This document shows positions 1-5,655 of a DNA stretch of 23,840 bases, piece by piece (the stretch's first letter is position 1; each line of letters opens with the position of its first letter). Origin of the DNA: a virus; IMG/VR virus record IMGVR_UViG_3300042883_001486, positions 1-23,840 of that record; one strand, given 5' to 3'. The notes under the pieces were generated by a model. That model saw nothing but the letters and a program-made list of their open reading frames with translations. It ran no database searches and had not been told where the DNA came from. A program made the translations under genes and the position numbers.

Positions 1-1
1 A

Positions 2-787
2 GACGACCCCGGAGCAATCCGGGCACGCCTCTCCGACGCTGGCGCAGACGCTTCGCGGGTCTTCCTCTGGCTGAAGAACAAGAGCGGCAAGCGACCTCGC
101 TTCCCGGAAGACGCTGACGAGCTCGGTGAGCACCTCAAGCGGGTAGGGGCCTCTGTGCTCATCCTTGACCCGGTATCGGCCTACGTGAGGACCACCGGGG
201 CGAGTGACCAGATCCGAGAGAAACTAGGCTCGGTGTTGGACACGGCACGCAACAACGGCGCTGCGGTCTGGCTCTTGGCTCACCCATCGAAGACGAGCGC
301 CACCGGGCGAGCCTCTGGGCTCTACTTCGCCTCAGGCTCGGCGGCTCTTCCGGAGCTGGCGCGAGCGGCGGCGGTGCTTGGCGCTAACCCCGACGACCCC
401 ACCCACCCAACAAAGCGAGTGCTGGCCTGGGCGAAGACCAACAACGCCTCTCGCCCTGGCTCACTGGCTTGTGAGATCCTTGCCGGATCCTATGGACCAT
501 CAATGAGCTTCACCGGACCATCGGCCTCAACAGCTGATCAGGTAGCCAACGCAGGCACCGGCGGAGACGACACAAAGAGCTCGGAACTCGACGAGGCTCG
601 GCGCTTCCTGCGGGCCCTGCTTGCCGGTCGCATCCTCTCGGCGAACTTCGTCAAGCGAGAGACCGGCATGGCTGGGCTCTCCTGGTCGACAGTGAGACGA
701 GCTCAGATCGCTCTCGAGATCCGGCCCCGCAAGATCGGGACCACCTGGAGCTGGGCGCTTCCTGGACAGGGAGAGACCGAGAGCTAA
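2..787 (+). CDS. RepA-like AAA ATPase / replicative helicase, 5' partial
   Basis: The reading frame is open from the first bases of the window, so the N-terminus, including Walker A, lies upstream; a GTG at 155 is only an internal in-frame codon. The visible part resembles the RecA-fold of RepA/AAA_25 hexameric helicases. It has a DDPGAIRARL segment like the conserved post-Walker motif, a Walker-B-like strand LILDPVSAY, and a sensor-like strand WLLAHPSK. The C-terminal 55 residues (LLAGRILSANFVKRETG, then TVRRAQIALEIRPRK, then WSWALPG) look like the winged-helix tail common in these phage proteins. It would unwind phage DNA at replication initiation. A hairpin terminator follows the stop, and the repeat-rich non-coding region next to it is a natural target. 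Alternative: a DnaB-like or RecA-like ATPase of another subfamily. Confidence 0.8.
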   Translation, partial: DDPGAIRARLSDAGADASRVFLWLKNKSGKRPRFPEDADELGEHLKRVGASVLILDPVSAYVRTTGASDQIREKLGSVLDTARNNGAAVWLLAHPSKTSATGRASGLYFASGSAALPELARAAAVLGANPDDPTHPTKRVLAWAKTNNASRPGSLACEILAGSYGPSMSFTGPSASTADQVANAGTGGDDTKSSELDEARRFLRALLAGRILSANFVKRETGMAGLSWSTVRRAQIALEIRPRKIGTTWSWALPGQGETES

Positions 788-817
788 CCTCTTCGTGCGG
801 ACGACTCCCCGCACCCC

Positions 818-860
818 GCCCCGCTCCCCTACTTCATCGGGGGGGCGGGGCTTCTTCTTG
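818..860 (+). terminator. GC-rich hairpin terminator after the helicase gene
   Basis: GCCCCGCTCCCC (818-829) pairs with the G-run and CGGGGC ending at 851 across a 9-nt loop, with one T-G wobble. It is followed by the pyrimidine-rich TTCTTCTT (852-859). It lies about 30 nt after the helicase stop. The U-tract is interrupted, so efficiency is uncertain. Confidence 0.65.
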
Positions 861-863
861 CCC

Positions 864-954
864 CAACTTGCTCACCCTGAGCATCTTGAGCTTTCAACTT
901 GCTCAAGTTAGTGTGGTTGAGCATCTTGGGCATCTTGGGCAACTTGAGCAACTT
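864..954. repeat. Iteron-like 9-bp tandem repeats
   Basis: Four contiguous 9-bp units run from 919 to 954: GAGCATCTT, GGGCATCTT, GGGCAACTT, GAGCAACTT (consensus GRGCAWCTT). A fifth isolated copy, GAGCATCTT, is at 879-887. CAACTTGCTCA occurs twice (864-874 and 895-905), and the second continues into AACTTG-CT-CAAGTT, an inverted arrangement of the same core. The cluster lies between the helicase gene and an AT-rich stretch, the arrangement of iteron-type replication origins. It could instead be an operator, or coding sequence for a short Leu-rich repeat, but that reading frame lacks a ribosome binding site. Confidence 0.6.
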
Positions 955-1022
955 GGATCAGCAGCAAAACCCGAAGACGAGAGCGAGCTTGCCCGAAATC
1001 GCCACAAGATCCCTAAGGCTCT

Positions 1023-1061
1023 AATACGCGCGCAACTTTTCCCAGACCCTAATACGCGCGC
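1023..1061. repeat. AATACGCGCGC direct repeat, copies 1 and 2
   Basis: AATACGCGCGC is at 1023-1033 and 1051-1061, each preceded by CT. They are 28 bp apart, close to three helical turns, and so lie on roughly the same DNA face. Copy 1 continues as AACT, as does the third copy at 1420. GCGCGC is self-complementary. This is a possible protein-binding site (operator or origin element). Confidence 0.6.
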
Positions 1062-1078
1062 GATTTTGGCCACCCTCT

Positions 1079-1107
1079 TTGACAAGCCATCTCGACGCCA
1101 TATTTAT
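1079..1107 (+). promoter_or_regulatory. Candidate sigma70-type promoter
   Basis: A perfect TTGACA is at 1079-1084, with an AT-rich TATTTAT 16-17 nt downstream (1101-1107). The -10 element matches consensus only partly. The 11-mer CTCTTTGACAA around this -35 recurs exactly at 3908-3918, again ahead of a gene block. Transcription would run into the small basic and pentapeptide genes. Confidence 0.4.
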
Positions 1108-1190
1108 TAGAAAAACTCTTTATAAGGGATCTCTTAAGGAATATCTATATATATATATTTATATACTTATTCTCTAATACCACCCTATCT
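1100..1190. other. AT-rich stretch, candidate DNA unwinding element
   Basis: About 90 bp made mostly of A and T, with an alternating TA run around 1144-1170, in an otherwise GC-rich genome. No gene or clear fold is visible in it. Together with the repeats on its left and the helicase gene beyond, it fits the melting region of a replication origin. It could also simply be a promoter-rich leader. Confidence 0.5.
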
Positions 1191-1228
1191 ACACCACTAC
1201 AGTGGAAGTTACAACAGGCGGGGGCCAT

Positions 1229-1399
1229 ATGGACGAGGATCTTCAGGGGAGCGAGCAGTCTCGGGCCAGGCGTCGAGACCGAAGGGCGGGGGACAAGCAC
1301 CGCAGCGGCATGCGCACCGGACTGCTCAAGACCATGATTGCCAATAAGCGCGCCCAGGAAAAGCGGGATCGCGAACGCCTTAAGCGCCGCGATGCATAG
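1229..1399 (+). CDS. Small highly basic protein, unknown function
   Basis: The product is 56 residues if translation starts at ATG 1229, which has a GGCGGGGG purine run about 4 nt upstream. The in-frame GTG at 1202 has no such site, so I prefer 1229. The N-terminus is acidic (MDEDLQGSEQ) and the rest is dense in Arg and Lys (SRARRRDRRAGDKHR, then KRAQEKRDRERLKRR). It would be helical and able to bind nucleic acid. No family is recognised. It lies between the candidate origin and the pentapeptide gene, so a DNA-associated role is possible but is inference only. Confidence 0.5.
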   Translation: MDEDLQGSEQSRARRRDRRAGDKHRSGMRTGLLKTMIANKRAQEKRDRERLKRRDA

Positions 1400-1419
1400 C
1401 CCAATCCTCTAGAGTCCCC

Positions 1420-1430
1420 AATACGCGCGC
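1420..1430. repeat. AATACGCGCGC direct repeat, copy 3
   Basis: This exact third copy of the 11-mer sits in the gap between the small basic gene and the pentapeptide gene, and continues AACT as in copy 1 (15 identical bases). A looser relative, TATACGCGCC, is at 1471-1480. The position upstream of a gene favours a regulatory site. Confidence 0.55.
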
Positions 1431-1530
1431 AACTCCGCGAGACTGTGGGTGGCACTTCGCTCGCTTTCCGTATACGCGCCGCCTATGGTATCCTCATAGC
1501 TCCCACCGGGGGCACATGGAGGACAGACCA

Positions 1531-2007
1531 ATGACCGAAGGCTTTAACCCACATCTCGAGGCGGAGTACCCCCCAATGGAAAAGGGCGAGCTGGACGCGC
1601 GCGATTGGCGTCGCTTCGACCCCGAGCAGGAGACCCAGCCGTCGTTTGCCTGCATGGACATGCCGCGAGGTCGCTTCCAGTGGGCGCGATTTATCAAGGC
1701 GAACTTCACCGACGCCTTCATCATTCGCTCGAACTTTCGCTACGCCAGTCTCGTTGACGCGCGCTTCGATCGGGCCACTCTCCGACTAGCCGACATGCGC
1801 AATACCGACCTGACTGGAACCTCGTTCCGATATGCAGACATCCGGGGCGCTAACTTTGAGGGGGCTACCCTCCCGGCAAATATACTCGAGGCATTTTACG
1901 GAGCCCAGGTCAACGAAGGCACCAAGCTCCCCGTCGAGCTGCGCGATCAGCTGGCCGAAATCGCCGAGGGTATCCGCGAAAGAGTCCCAACATTCTACTG
2001 GGGATGA
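1531..2007 (+). CDS. Pentapeptide-repeat protein
   Basis: The product is 158 residues. I chose ATG 1531 because GGAGGAC lies 6-7 nt upstream; the in-frame ATG at 1516 would overlap that site. From residue 49 to 114 a hydrophobic or aromatic residue falls at every fifth position without a break: F49, F54, F59, I64, F69, L74, F79, L84, M89, L94, F99, I104, F109, L114. Small residues precede most of them (for example YADIRGANFEGATL). That is 14 repeats, about 3.5 turns of a right-handed quadrilateral beta-helix. Some family members mimic DNA and act on gyrase; most have no known role. The C-terminal 40 residues are non-repeat and helical, ending PTFYWG. The role in the phage is unknown. Confidence 0.85.
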   Translation: MTEGFNPHLEAEYPPMEKGELDARDWRRFDPEQETQPSFACMDMPRGRFQWARFIKANFTDAFIIRSNFRYASLVDARFDRATLRLADMRNTDLTGTSFRYADIRGANFEGATLPANILEAFYGAQVNEGTKLPVELRDQLAEIAEGIRERVPTFYWG

Positions 2008-2083
2008 TTTTGCCAGTTCCTGCGACAGCCGCACAAACAAGGCCAAGTGTCGCAAAACCAAGTACAGACAGAAGGAGAACCCC

Positions 2084-3346
2084 GTGACCCTTAGCTGGAA
2101 GTATCACAAGGACGTTGAGGCCCGACTAGCGGTGCTGATCAACGAGCGACCACGGGCCACGGCCCAGCAGCTCGCCGATATCCTTAACGCAGAGTTCGGA
2201 CTAGAACTCACCGACAACCAGGTCCAGAAGCGTCGCCAGGTTATGGCCATCGCTAACCGGCCAAAGGCTGCGGTTGAACTCGTCGAGCAGGTGGAAAGCG
2301 CATCGAGCGGTAGCGTTCTCCCATCAGACTTTGTACCACGCGCCGTCCAGGTCACGGAGATGGAGCGAGACGAAGAGGGCAATGCTCGCAAGGTGTCCGT
2401 CACCTACGCGCACAAGCCGACACTGCAGGCACCAGAAGATCTTGGGCCAGTCATTGCCTGGAAGGGCGGCGAGCTCTCGAAGCTCATTGCTCGCAACGCG
2501 GGTGAGACGGTTACCGTCGTCGCCGGCGACACCCAGTTCCCCCACGAGGATCCAATCGCTTGGGGACTCTTCTTGGACTTCCTGCGCTCTGTTCGACCAG
2601 ACCGCATCGTCCTATCGGGAGACATCGTTGACTTCGGCAAGAGCTCTCGCCACGCGGTGAAGCTCGACCGAGAACTCATTGGCGGACTCAACTCCGACCT
2701 CAACTACGCTTACACGCGACTCCGCGAGTTGCGCGCAGCGGCTGGCGAGGACGCGCAGATCCTCTACGTCATGGGCAACCACGACTGCAACTGGGAGCGC
2801 ACCCTGGCCCGACTTGGCGGCTTCCAGTCGGATCTCGCCACCCTCCGCGAGGCGGGCGATGAGACTGCGCCAAAGCTCTTGAGCATTGAGCGCATGCTCC
2901 GACTCGAGTCGCTCGGCATTGAGACCAGCGGTATCTGCTGGCCAGACGACCGCGCAATCCTCGCGCCGGATCTCGTGGTCTTCCACGGTGACTCAGCTCG
3001 CAAGGGCGCCGGCCAGTCGGTCAAGTCGCTACTCGCAAAGTATCCGATGGCCTCAACCATCCAGGGTCACTGTCACCGACAGGCGATCATTGGCGAGGCG
3101 ATCCACGGGATCGACGGTTCCTATCGTATCCGCTACGGCATCGAGACCGGCGCGCTCTGCAAGACTGACGGGCTGGGCTACACGACCGCCCCGGACTGGC
3201 AGCAGGGTTGGGCTGTGATCTCGTTCGGCCCAGACGGCGACTGGACACCGGAGATAGTTACCATCAATGGCGGCAAGACCAGCTGGCGCGGAAAGCACTG
3301 GACTGCCACCGAAGAGATGCTAGAGCGCGTAAAGGAGAACTCATAA
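2084..3346 (+). CDS. HTH-metallophosphoesterase fusion protein
   Basis: The product is 420 residues from GTG 2084, which has AAGGAGA about 5 nt upstream. The frame is open further upstream, but that part lies inside the pentapeptide gene. Residues about 22-55 look like a helix-turn-helix (TAQQLADILN, then TDNQVQKRRQ). Residues 145-335 carry the calcineurin-like phosphoesterase motifs in order: D149-T-Q151, GDIVD (D180), GNHD (231-234), VFHGD (H301) and GHCH (328-331). Motif I normally reads D-x-H; here Gln151 replaces His. It should be a two-metal phosphodiesterase or phosphatase acting on an unknown, perhaps DNA-linked, substrate. It is followed without a gap by the next gene, so the two are probably co-transcribed. 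Confidence 0.85.
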   Translation: MTLSWKYHKDVEARLAVLINERPRATAQQLADILNAEFGLELTDNQVQKRRQVMAIANRPKAAVELVEQVESASSGSVLPSDFVPRAVQVTEMERDEEGNARKVSVTYAHKPTLQAPEDLGPVIAWKGGELSKLIARNAGETVTVVAGDTQFPHEDPIAWGLFLDFLRSVRPDRIVLSGDIVDFGKSSRHAVKLDRELIGGLNSDLNYAYTRLRELRAAAGEDAQILYVMGNHDCNWERTLARLGGFQSDLATLREAGDETAPKLLSIERMLRLESLGIETSGICWPDDRAILAPDLVVFHGDSARKGAGQSVKSLLAKYPMASTIQGHCHRQAIIGEAIHGIDGSYRIRYGIETGALCKTDGLGYTTAPDWQQGWAVISFGPDGDWTPEIVTINGGKTSWRGKHWTATEEMLERVKENS

Positions 3347-3648
3347 TGCCACTACTCAAGGGATACTCACAGAAGTCAATCAACAAGAACATTCGAACTG
3401 AACTAAAATCTGGCCGCCCACGCAAGCAGGCGATCGCGATCGCCCTGTCGACTGCCCGCTCCGCGCGGAAAGTCGTTAAGGGCATGGCAGAAAGCATGCG
3501 CGCTACCGCGGCAGGTCCGCGACCGGGCCGCCTGAGTGCCGCTGAAAAGTATAAGCAACTCAAAGCGCAAACCGAGCGCGCCGGAATGACCGTAAGGGAA
3601 AGAAGCGGAAAAATCATTGTATCTCGACCACGACGACGGGCGCGATAA
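3346..3648 (+). CDS. Small basic phage protein (DUF6496-like)
   Basis: The product is 100 residues. Its ATG shares one base with the TAA of the phosphoesterase gene, and AAGGAGA lies about 8 nt upstream. The N-terminus MPLLKGYSQKSINKNIRTEL followed by SGRPRKQAIAIALSTAR matches a short segment common in phage proteins annotated as DUF6496, whose function is unknown. The C-terminal half is a predicted helix followed by an Arg-rich tail (SRPRRRAR). The overall charge is strongly positive. It may bind DNA or RNA, but nothing here shows it directly. Confidence 0.7.
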   Translation: MPLLKGYSQKSINKNIRTELKSGRPRKQAIAIALSTARSARKVVKGMAESMRATAAGPRPGRLSAAEKYKQLKAQTERAGMTVRERSGKIIVSRPRRRAR

Positions 3649-3915
3649 GTGTTGACGGCTGAGCAGCTCCTCGAAGAGGCGCGCGATGCCGCTGAGCGCT
3701 GGGGACTCGGGTTCCGCAAGGAGTCCGGCCCCGGCGCTCGACACTTTGCCTTTCAGCCACCGCTGACCGACGAGAAGGTCGTGCGCGCAATCGATAGCTT
3801 TATGTGGATCGCAGCACGCGACTGGCCAACCGGCACAAAGCTCATCATTACCCAACTGCGCGTTGTTGAGTCGACCATTGTCTTCAACCTAGAGCCAGAG
3901 GCCCAATCTCTTTGA
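3649..3915 (+). CDS. Hypothetical protein, 88 aa
   Basis: It begins with GTG directly after the previous stop; TTG at 3652 is an alternative start. No strong ribosome binding site is visible, so translation probably couples to the gene upstream. The N-terminus is helical (TAEQLLEEARDAAERWG), followed by what look like beta strands (TKLIITQLRVVESTIVFNLE). No family is recognised. Its stop overlaps the -35 hexamer of a candidate promoter. Confidence 0.6.
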   Translation: MLTAEQLLEEARDAAERWGLGFRKESGPGARHFAFQPPLTDEKVVRAIDSFMWIAARDWPTGTKLIITQLRVVESTIVFNLEPEAQSL

Positions 3916-3939
3916 CAACTCGTCGCGCTCAATAAATCT
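3912..3939 (+). promoter_or_regulatory. Candidate promoter ahead of the Rad52-like gene
   Basis: A perfect TTGACA (3912-3917) overlaps the preceding stop codon. A/T-rich -10 options TAAATC (3933) or AAATCT (3934) follow at 15-16 nt, weak matches with a slightly short spacer. CTCTTTGACAA (3908-3918) is identical to the sequence at 1075-1085. Confidence 0.35.
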
Positions 3940-3969
3940 CAATCCATAGACATATAGGGGGATACACAG

Positions 3970-4623
3970 ATGAGCGTAGCACCACAGCAGATTTACGAAC
4001 AGCTCGCAGCACCGTTCGCGAAGAGCGAGCTCCGCTCGCGACCAGGCCGAGCCGGACTCACGTTCACCTACGCTGACGCGGCCGCAGTTATCCGACGCCT
4101 CGACGAGGTGCTCGGTGGCAACTGGTCATTCGACATCGTGCCGCTTGAGGGCGGCAACTGCGTGAAGGGGATCATCTCCGTGCGCTACCCAGACGGCACG
4201 GTCTCCCAGCGCTCCGACATTGGTTATCCAAACAAGGTGGGCCAGGATGAAGAGCCACTCAAGAGCGCGGCTACGGATGCCCTCCGCCGAGCCGCGCGCC
4301 TCTTCGGTGTTGGTCTCTACCTCTACGCGCGAGACGACGCCTCCAAGAAGGTCGCCGACTCTGCCCCGGCCAAGCGGGCCGAGAAGCCGGCGGCCCCTAT
4401 CGTGAAGAGCCCAATGCGTGATATGCTCGACACAATGCTCAAGGAGCTGGTGCGACTGGGACACCCAGCCGACCTCTCCGGACCACTCGCTAAGCAGGGC
4501 GTGAGCTCTCTAGACGAACTCTCCGAAGAGGTGATCACCGAGTGGGCCGAACGTGCCGCCGCTAAGGTTCAGCCAATGCTAGAAACGGAAGCGGCCCTTC
4601 TTGAGGTCGATCTCGCCAAGTAA
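3970..4623 (+). CDS. Rad52/Rad22-like single-strand annealing protein
   Basis: The product is 217 residues, with the ATG preceded by TAGGGGGA. Residues 28-121 match the Rad52/Rad22-type phage annealing domain: FTYADAAAVIRRLDEVLG (32-49), W52, VRYPDGT (71-77), SDIGYPN (82-88), EPLKSAATDALRRAARLFGV (95-114) and LYLYARDD. Such proteins anneal complementary single strands in phage recombination and repair. An Ala/Lys-rich linker (about 123-145) leads to a helical C-terminal region of unknown role. No partner exonuclease is in the window. The next gene follows 9 nt later. Confidence 0.88.
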   Translation: MSVAPQQIYEQLAAPFAKSELRSRPGRAGLTFTYADAAAVIRRLDEVLGGNWSFDIVPLEGGNCVKGIISVRYPDGTVSQRSDIGYPNKVGQDEEPLKSAATDALRRAARLFGVGLYLYARDDASKKVADSAPAKRAEKPAAPIVKSPMRDMLDTMLKELVRLGHPADLSGPLAKQGVSSLDELSEEVITEWAERAAAKVQPMLETEAALLEVDLAK

Positions 4624-4632
4624 GGATGTGGA

Positions 4633-4896
4633 ATGCCGCTGACTCGAAGACCGCACTCGGAACTCGATTACGCACGCTGCCCGTTCTGCGGCTCTACCGA
4701 CACACGCTGGGGGCGCTCCTCAATGGAGCGCGATCGCATCTCTTACCGCGCCCGCAACTGCGCAGCGTCGAAGTGCGAGCGAAGCTATCGCGTCGCCATG
4801 CTTGTCGTTGACGACAACCCCGCCGCCCTGGAGGTCCTCTCCTCATACCACGACTTGGCCGAGGCCGGGGTGAGCATCGAGACCGTCGAAGAGTAA
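4633..4896 (+). CDS. Ogr/Delta-like zinc-finger protein
   Basis: The product is 87 residues, with the ATG preceded by a weak GGATGTGGA. Four cysteines (C16, C19, C43, C48) form C-x2-C-x23-C-x4-C. The surrounding sequence (ARCPFCGSTDTRWGRSSMER, then SYRARNC) resembles the Ogr/Delta family, where P2 Ogr has C-x2-C-x22-C-x4-C and activates late-gene transcription. I infer a possible late-gene activator. It is the last gene of the early block, facing the virion block across a terminator. Against this, Ogr proteins are known mainly from P2-like phages, and generic zinc ribbons can look alike. Confidence 0.6.
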   Translation: MPLTRRPHSELDYARCPFCGSTDTRWGRSSMERDRISYRARNCAASKCERSYRVAMLVVDDNPAALEVLSSYHDLAEAGVSIETVEE

Positions 4897-4915
4897 AACG
4901 CCACCAGATAGCACG

Positions 4916-4946
4916 AAACCCCCAGTTTTGCTGGGGGTTTTATTTT
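4916..4946. terminator. Intrinsic terminator between convergent blocks
   Basis: A perfect 7-bp stem CCCCCAG/CTGGGGG (4919-4925 with 4931-4937) has loop TTTTG. It is followed by TTTTATTTT on the plus strand and flanked by AAA on the other side, so it may also act, more weakly, on minus-strand transcripts. It lies 20 nt after the zinc-finger gene and about 50 nt beyond the end of the last minus-strand gene. Confidence 0.9.
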
Positions 4947-4998
4947 GCCCTCAGGAGCCTCTATAAGGCCCGTCAGACTCAAATCGCTACAGGGACAC

Positions 4999-5436
4999 TC
5001 AATGGCCCTTGCGCAGCCTCTTAATCGCTCTGAGGTGTCCTGGCGTGGACTTCTTGCCACTCGTGGCGACTCTTTTTCGCGGGGCCCGAAGGACACCGGC
5101 GGCGGCGTTTGCGGCAGGGTCGGTGGTCGTCCCGAGAAGCATCAACGCGGCATCGATCCGACCGGTCAGCTCGGAGATCGCGTCCCGAAGGGCGAGACCA
5201 TCACGGCGAGCGTCGGCAAGCTCTTCCTCGAGTGCGCGCAGGCGGCCCTTGGCCTCGGCGAGTTCGCCCTCCATCCCGGCCAGCGCCTCGGAGAACATGC
5301 CAGCGTTACGAGAGACGGCCTCGGCGACCTCGCTCCCCACGCTTCGCTTGGCGCGGCGAAGTCCGGCAATCGCGCCGAGCACGCCGGCAATCCCCGCCGA
5401 GAGCGCCGTGATTACCGCGGCAAGATCAAAGGTCAT
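4999..5436 (-). CDS. Membrane-anchored coiled-coil protein, late block
   Basis: The product is 145 residues, with GAGGAGC about 5 nt before the ATG. Residues 4-26 (LAAVITALSAGIAGVLGAIA) form one membrane segment. Residues about 35-95 are a charged heptad-rich coiled coil (EGELAEAKGRLRALEEELAD), and the C-terminus is Lys/Arg-rich. It is the last gene of the virion block, after the tail fibers. The size and layout recall some holin-like or spanin-like proteins, but a holin candidate already exists in the lysis block, so I leave the function open. Its start overlaps the stop of an 11-codon mini-ORF (ATGA). Confidence 0.65.
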   Translation of the reverse strand: MTFDLAAVITALSAGIAGVLGAIAGLRRAKRSVGSEVAEAVSRNAGMFSEALAGMEGELAEAKGRLRALEEELADARRDGLALRDAISELTGRIDAALMLLGTTTDPAANAAAGVLRAPRKRVATSGKKSTPGHLRAIKRLRKGH

Positions 5437-5468
5437 ACTTGCTCCTCATTAACAAAAATAATACTCAC
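5433..5468 (-). other. 11-codon mini-ORF repeating the start of the lectin-like tail gene
   Basis: GTG 5468 to TGA 5433 reads M(V)SIIFVNEEQV. Its start overlaps the previous stop as GTGA and its stop overlaps the next start as ATGA. The first 21 bases match the first 21 of the gene starting at 6648 at 17 positions, giving SIIFV in both. It also contains the GAGGAG site of the following gene. It is either a remnant of a second tail-gene copy or a coupling leader. Confidence 0.4.
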
Positions 5469-5653
5469 TTTACCCACACAATCTGCGTTTTTGCAATAGA
5501 GGCAGCAGCATAGAGTGTGACCGCCTCGACAACAAGTTGCGTGGCGCGCATACTCGAGCTCAACGTAACCGCTTCGACAACCACTTCGGTGACGCGCGGA
5601 GTATCGCCGCTGGTAACCGCCTCGATGATTGCCTGTGTGACTCGCTCTGCCAT
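5465..5653 (-). CDS. Small repeat protein of the tail region (VTQ-VVE repeats)
   Basis: The product is 62 residues, starting 2 nt after the preceding tail gene. It is almost wholly three 16-residue repeats beginning at R4, R20 and R36: RVTQAIIEAVTSGDTP, RVTEVVVEAVTLSSSM, RATQLVVEAVTLYAAA. Alternating hydrophobics suggest one beta strand per repeat. Similar R-V-T-Q-x-V-V-E units occur, from memory, near the C-termini of phage minor tail proteins; no mechanism is known to me. It could be an independent tail-tip protein or a segment split from the protein before it. No clear ribosome binding site, so translation is likely coupled. Confidence 0.65.
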   Translation of the reverse strand: MAERVTQAIIEAVTSGDTPRVTEVVVEAVTLSSSMRATQLVVEAVTLYAAASIAKTQIVWVK

Positions 5654-5655
5654 CG

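Noticed and set aside
919-954. Possible CRISPR-like array from tandem repeats
   Set aside because: Units are 9 bp with no spacers and there are no cas genes, so this is not CRISPR.
1021-1061. TAATACG resembles the start of the T7 promoter
   Set aside because: Only the first 7 bases agree; the TATAGGG initiation part is missing and no phage RNA polymerase gene is seen.
868-1110. Open frame of 80 codons with a Leu-rich repeat (HLGHLGQLEQLG)
   Set aside because: TTG start without a ribosome binding site. The repeat is simply the 9-bp DNA array translated, and the end runs into AT-rich DNA. Not listed as a gene.
4945-5499. Long plus-strand open frames opposite the last virion gene
   Set aside because: They lie antisense to a gene with a good ribosome binding site and sensible membrane/coiled-coil product. 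The frames read as Arg/Pro/Ser-rich shadow sequence, and the first starts right behind the terminator.
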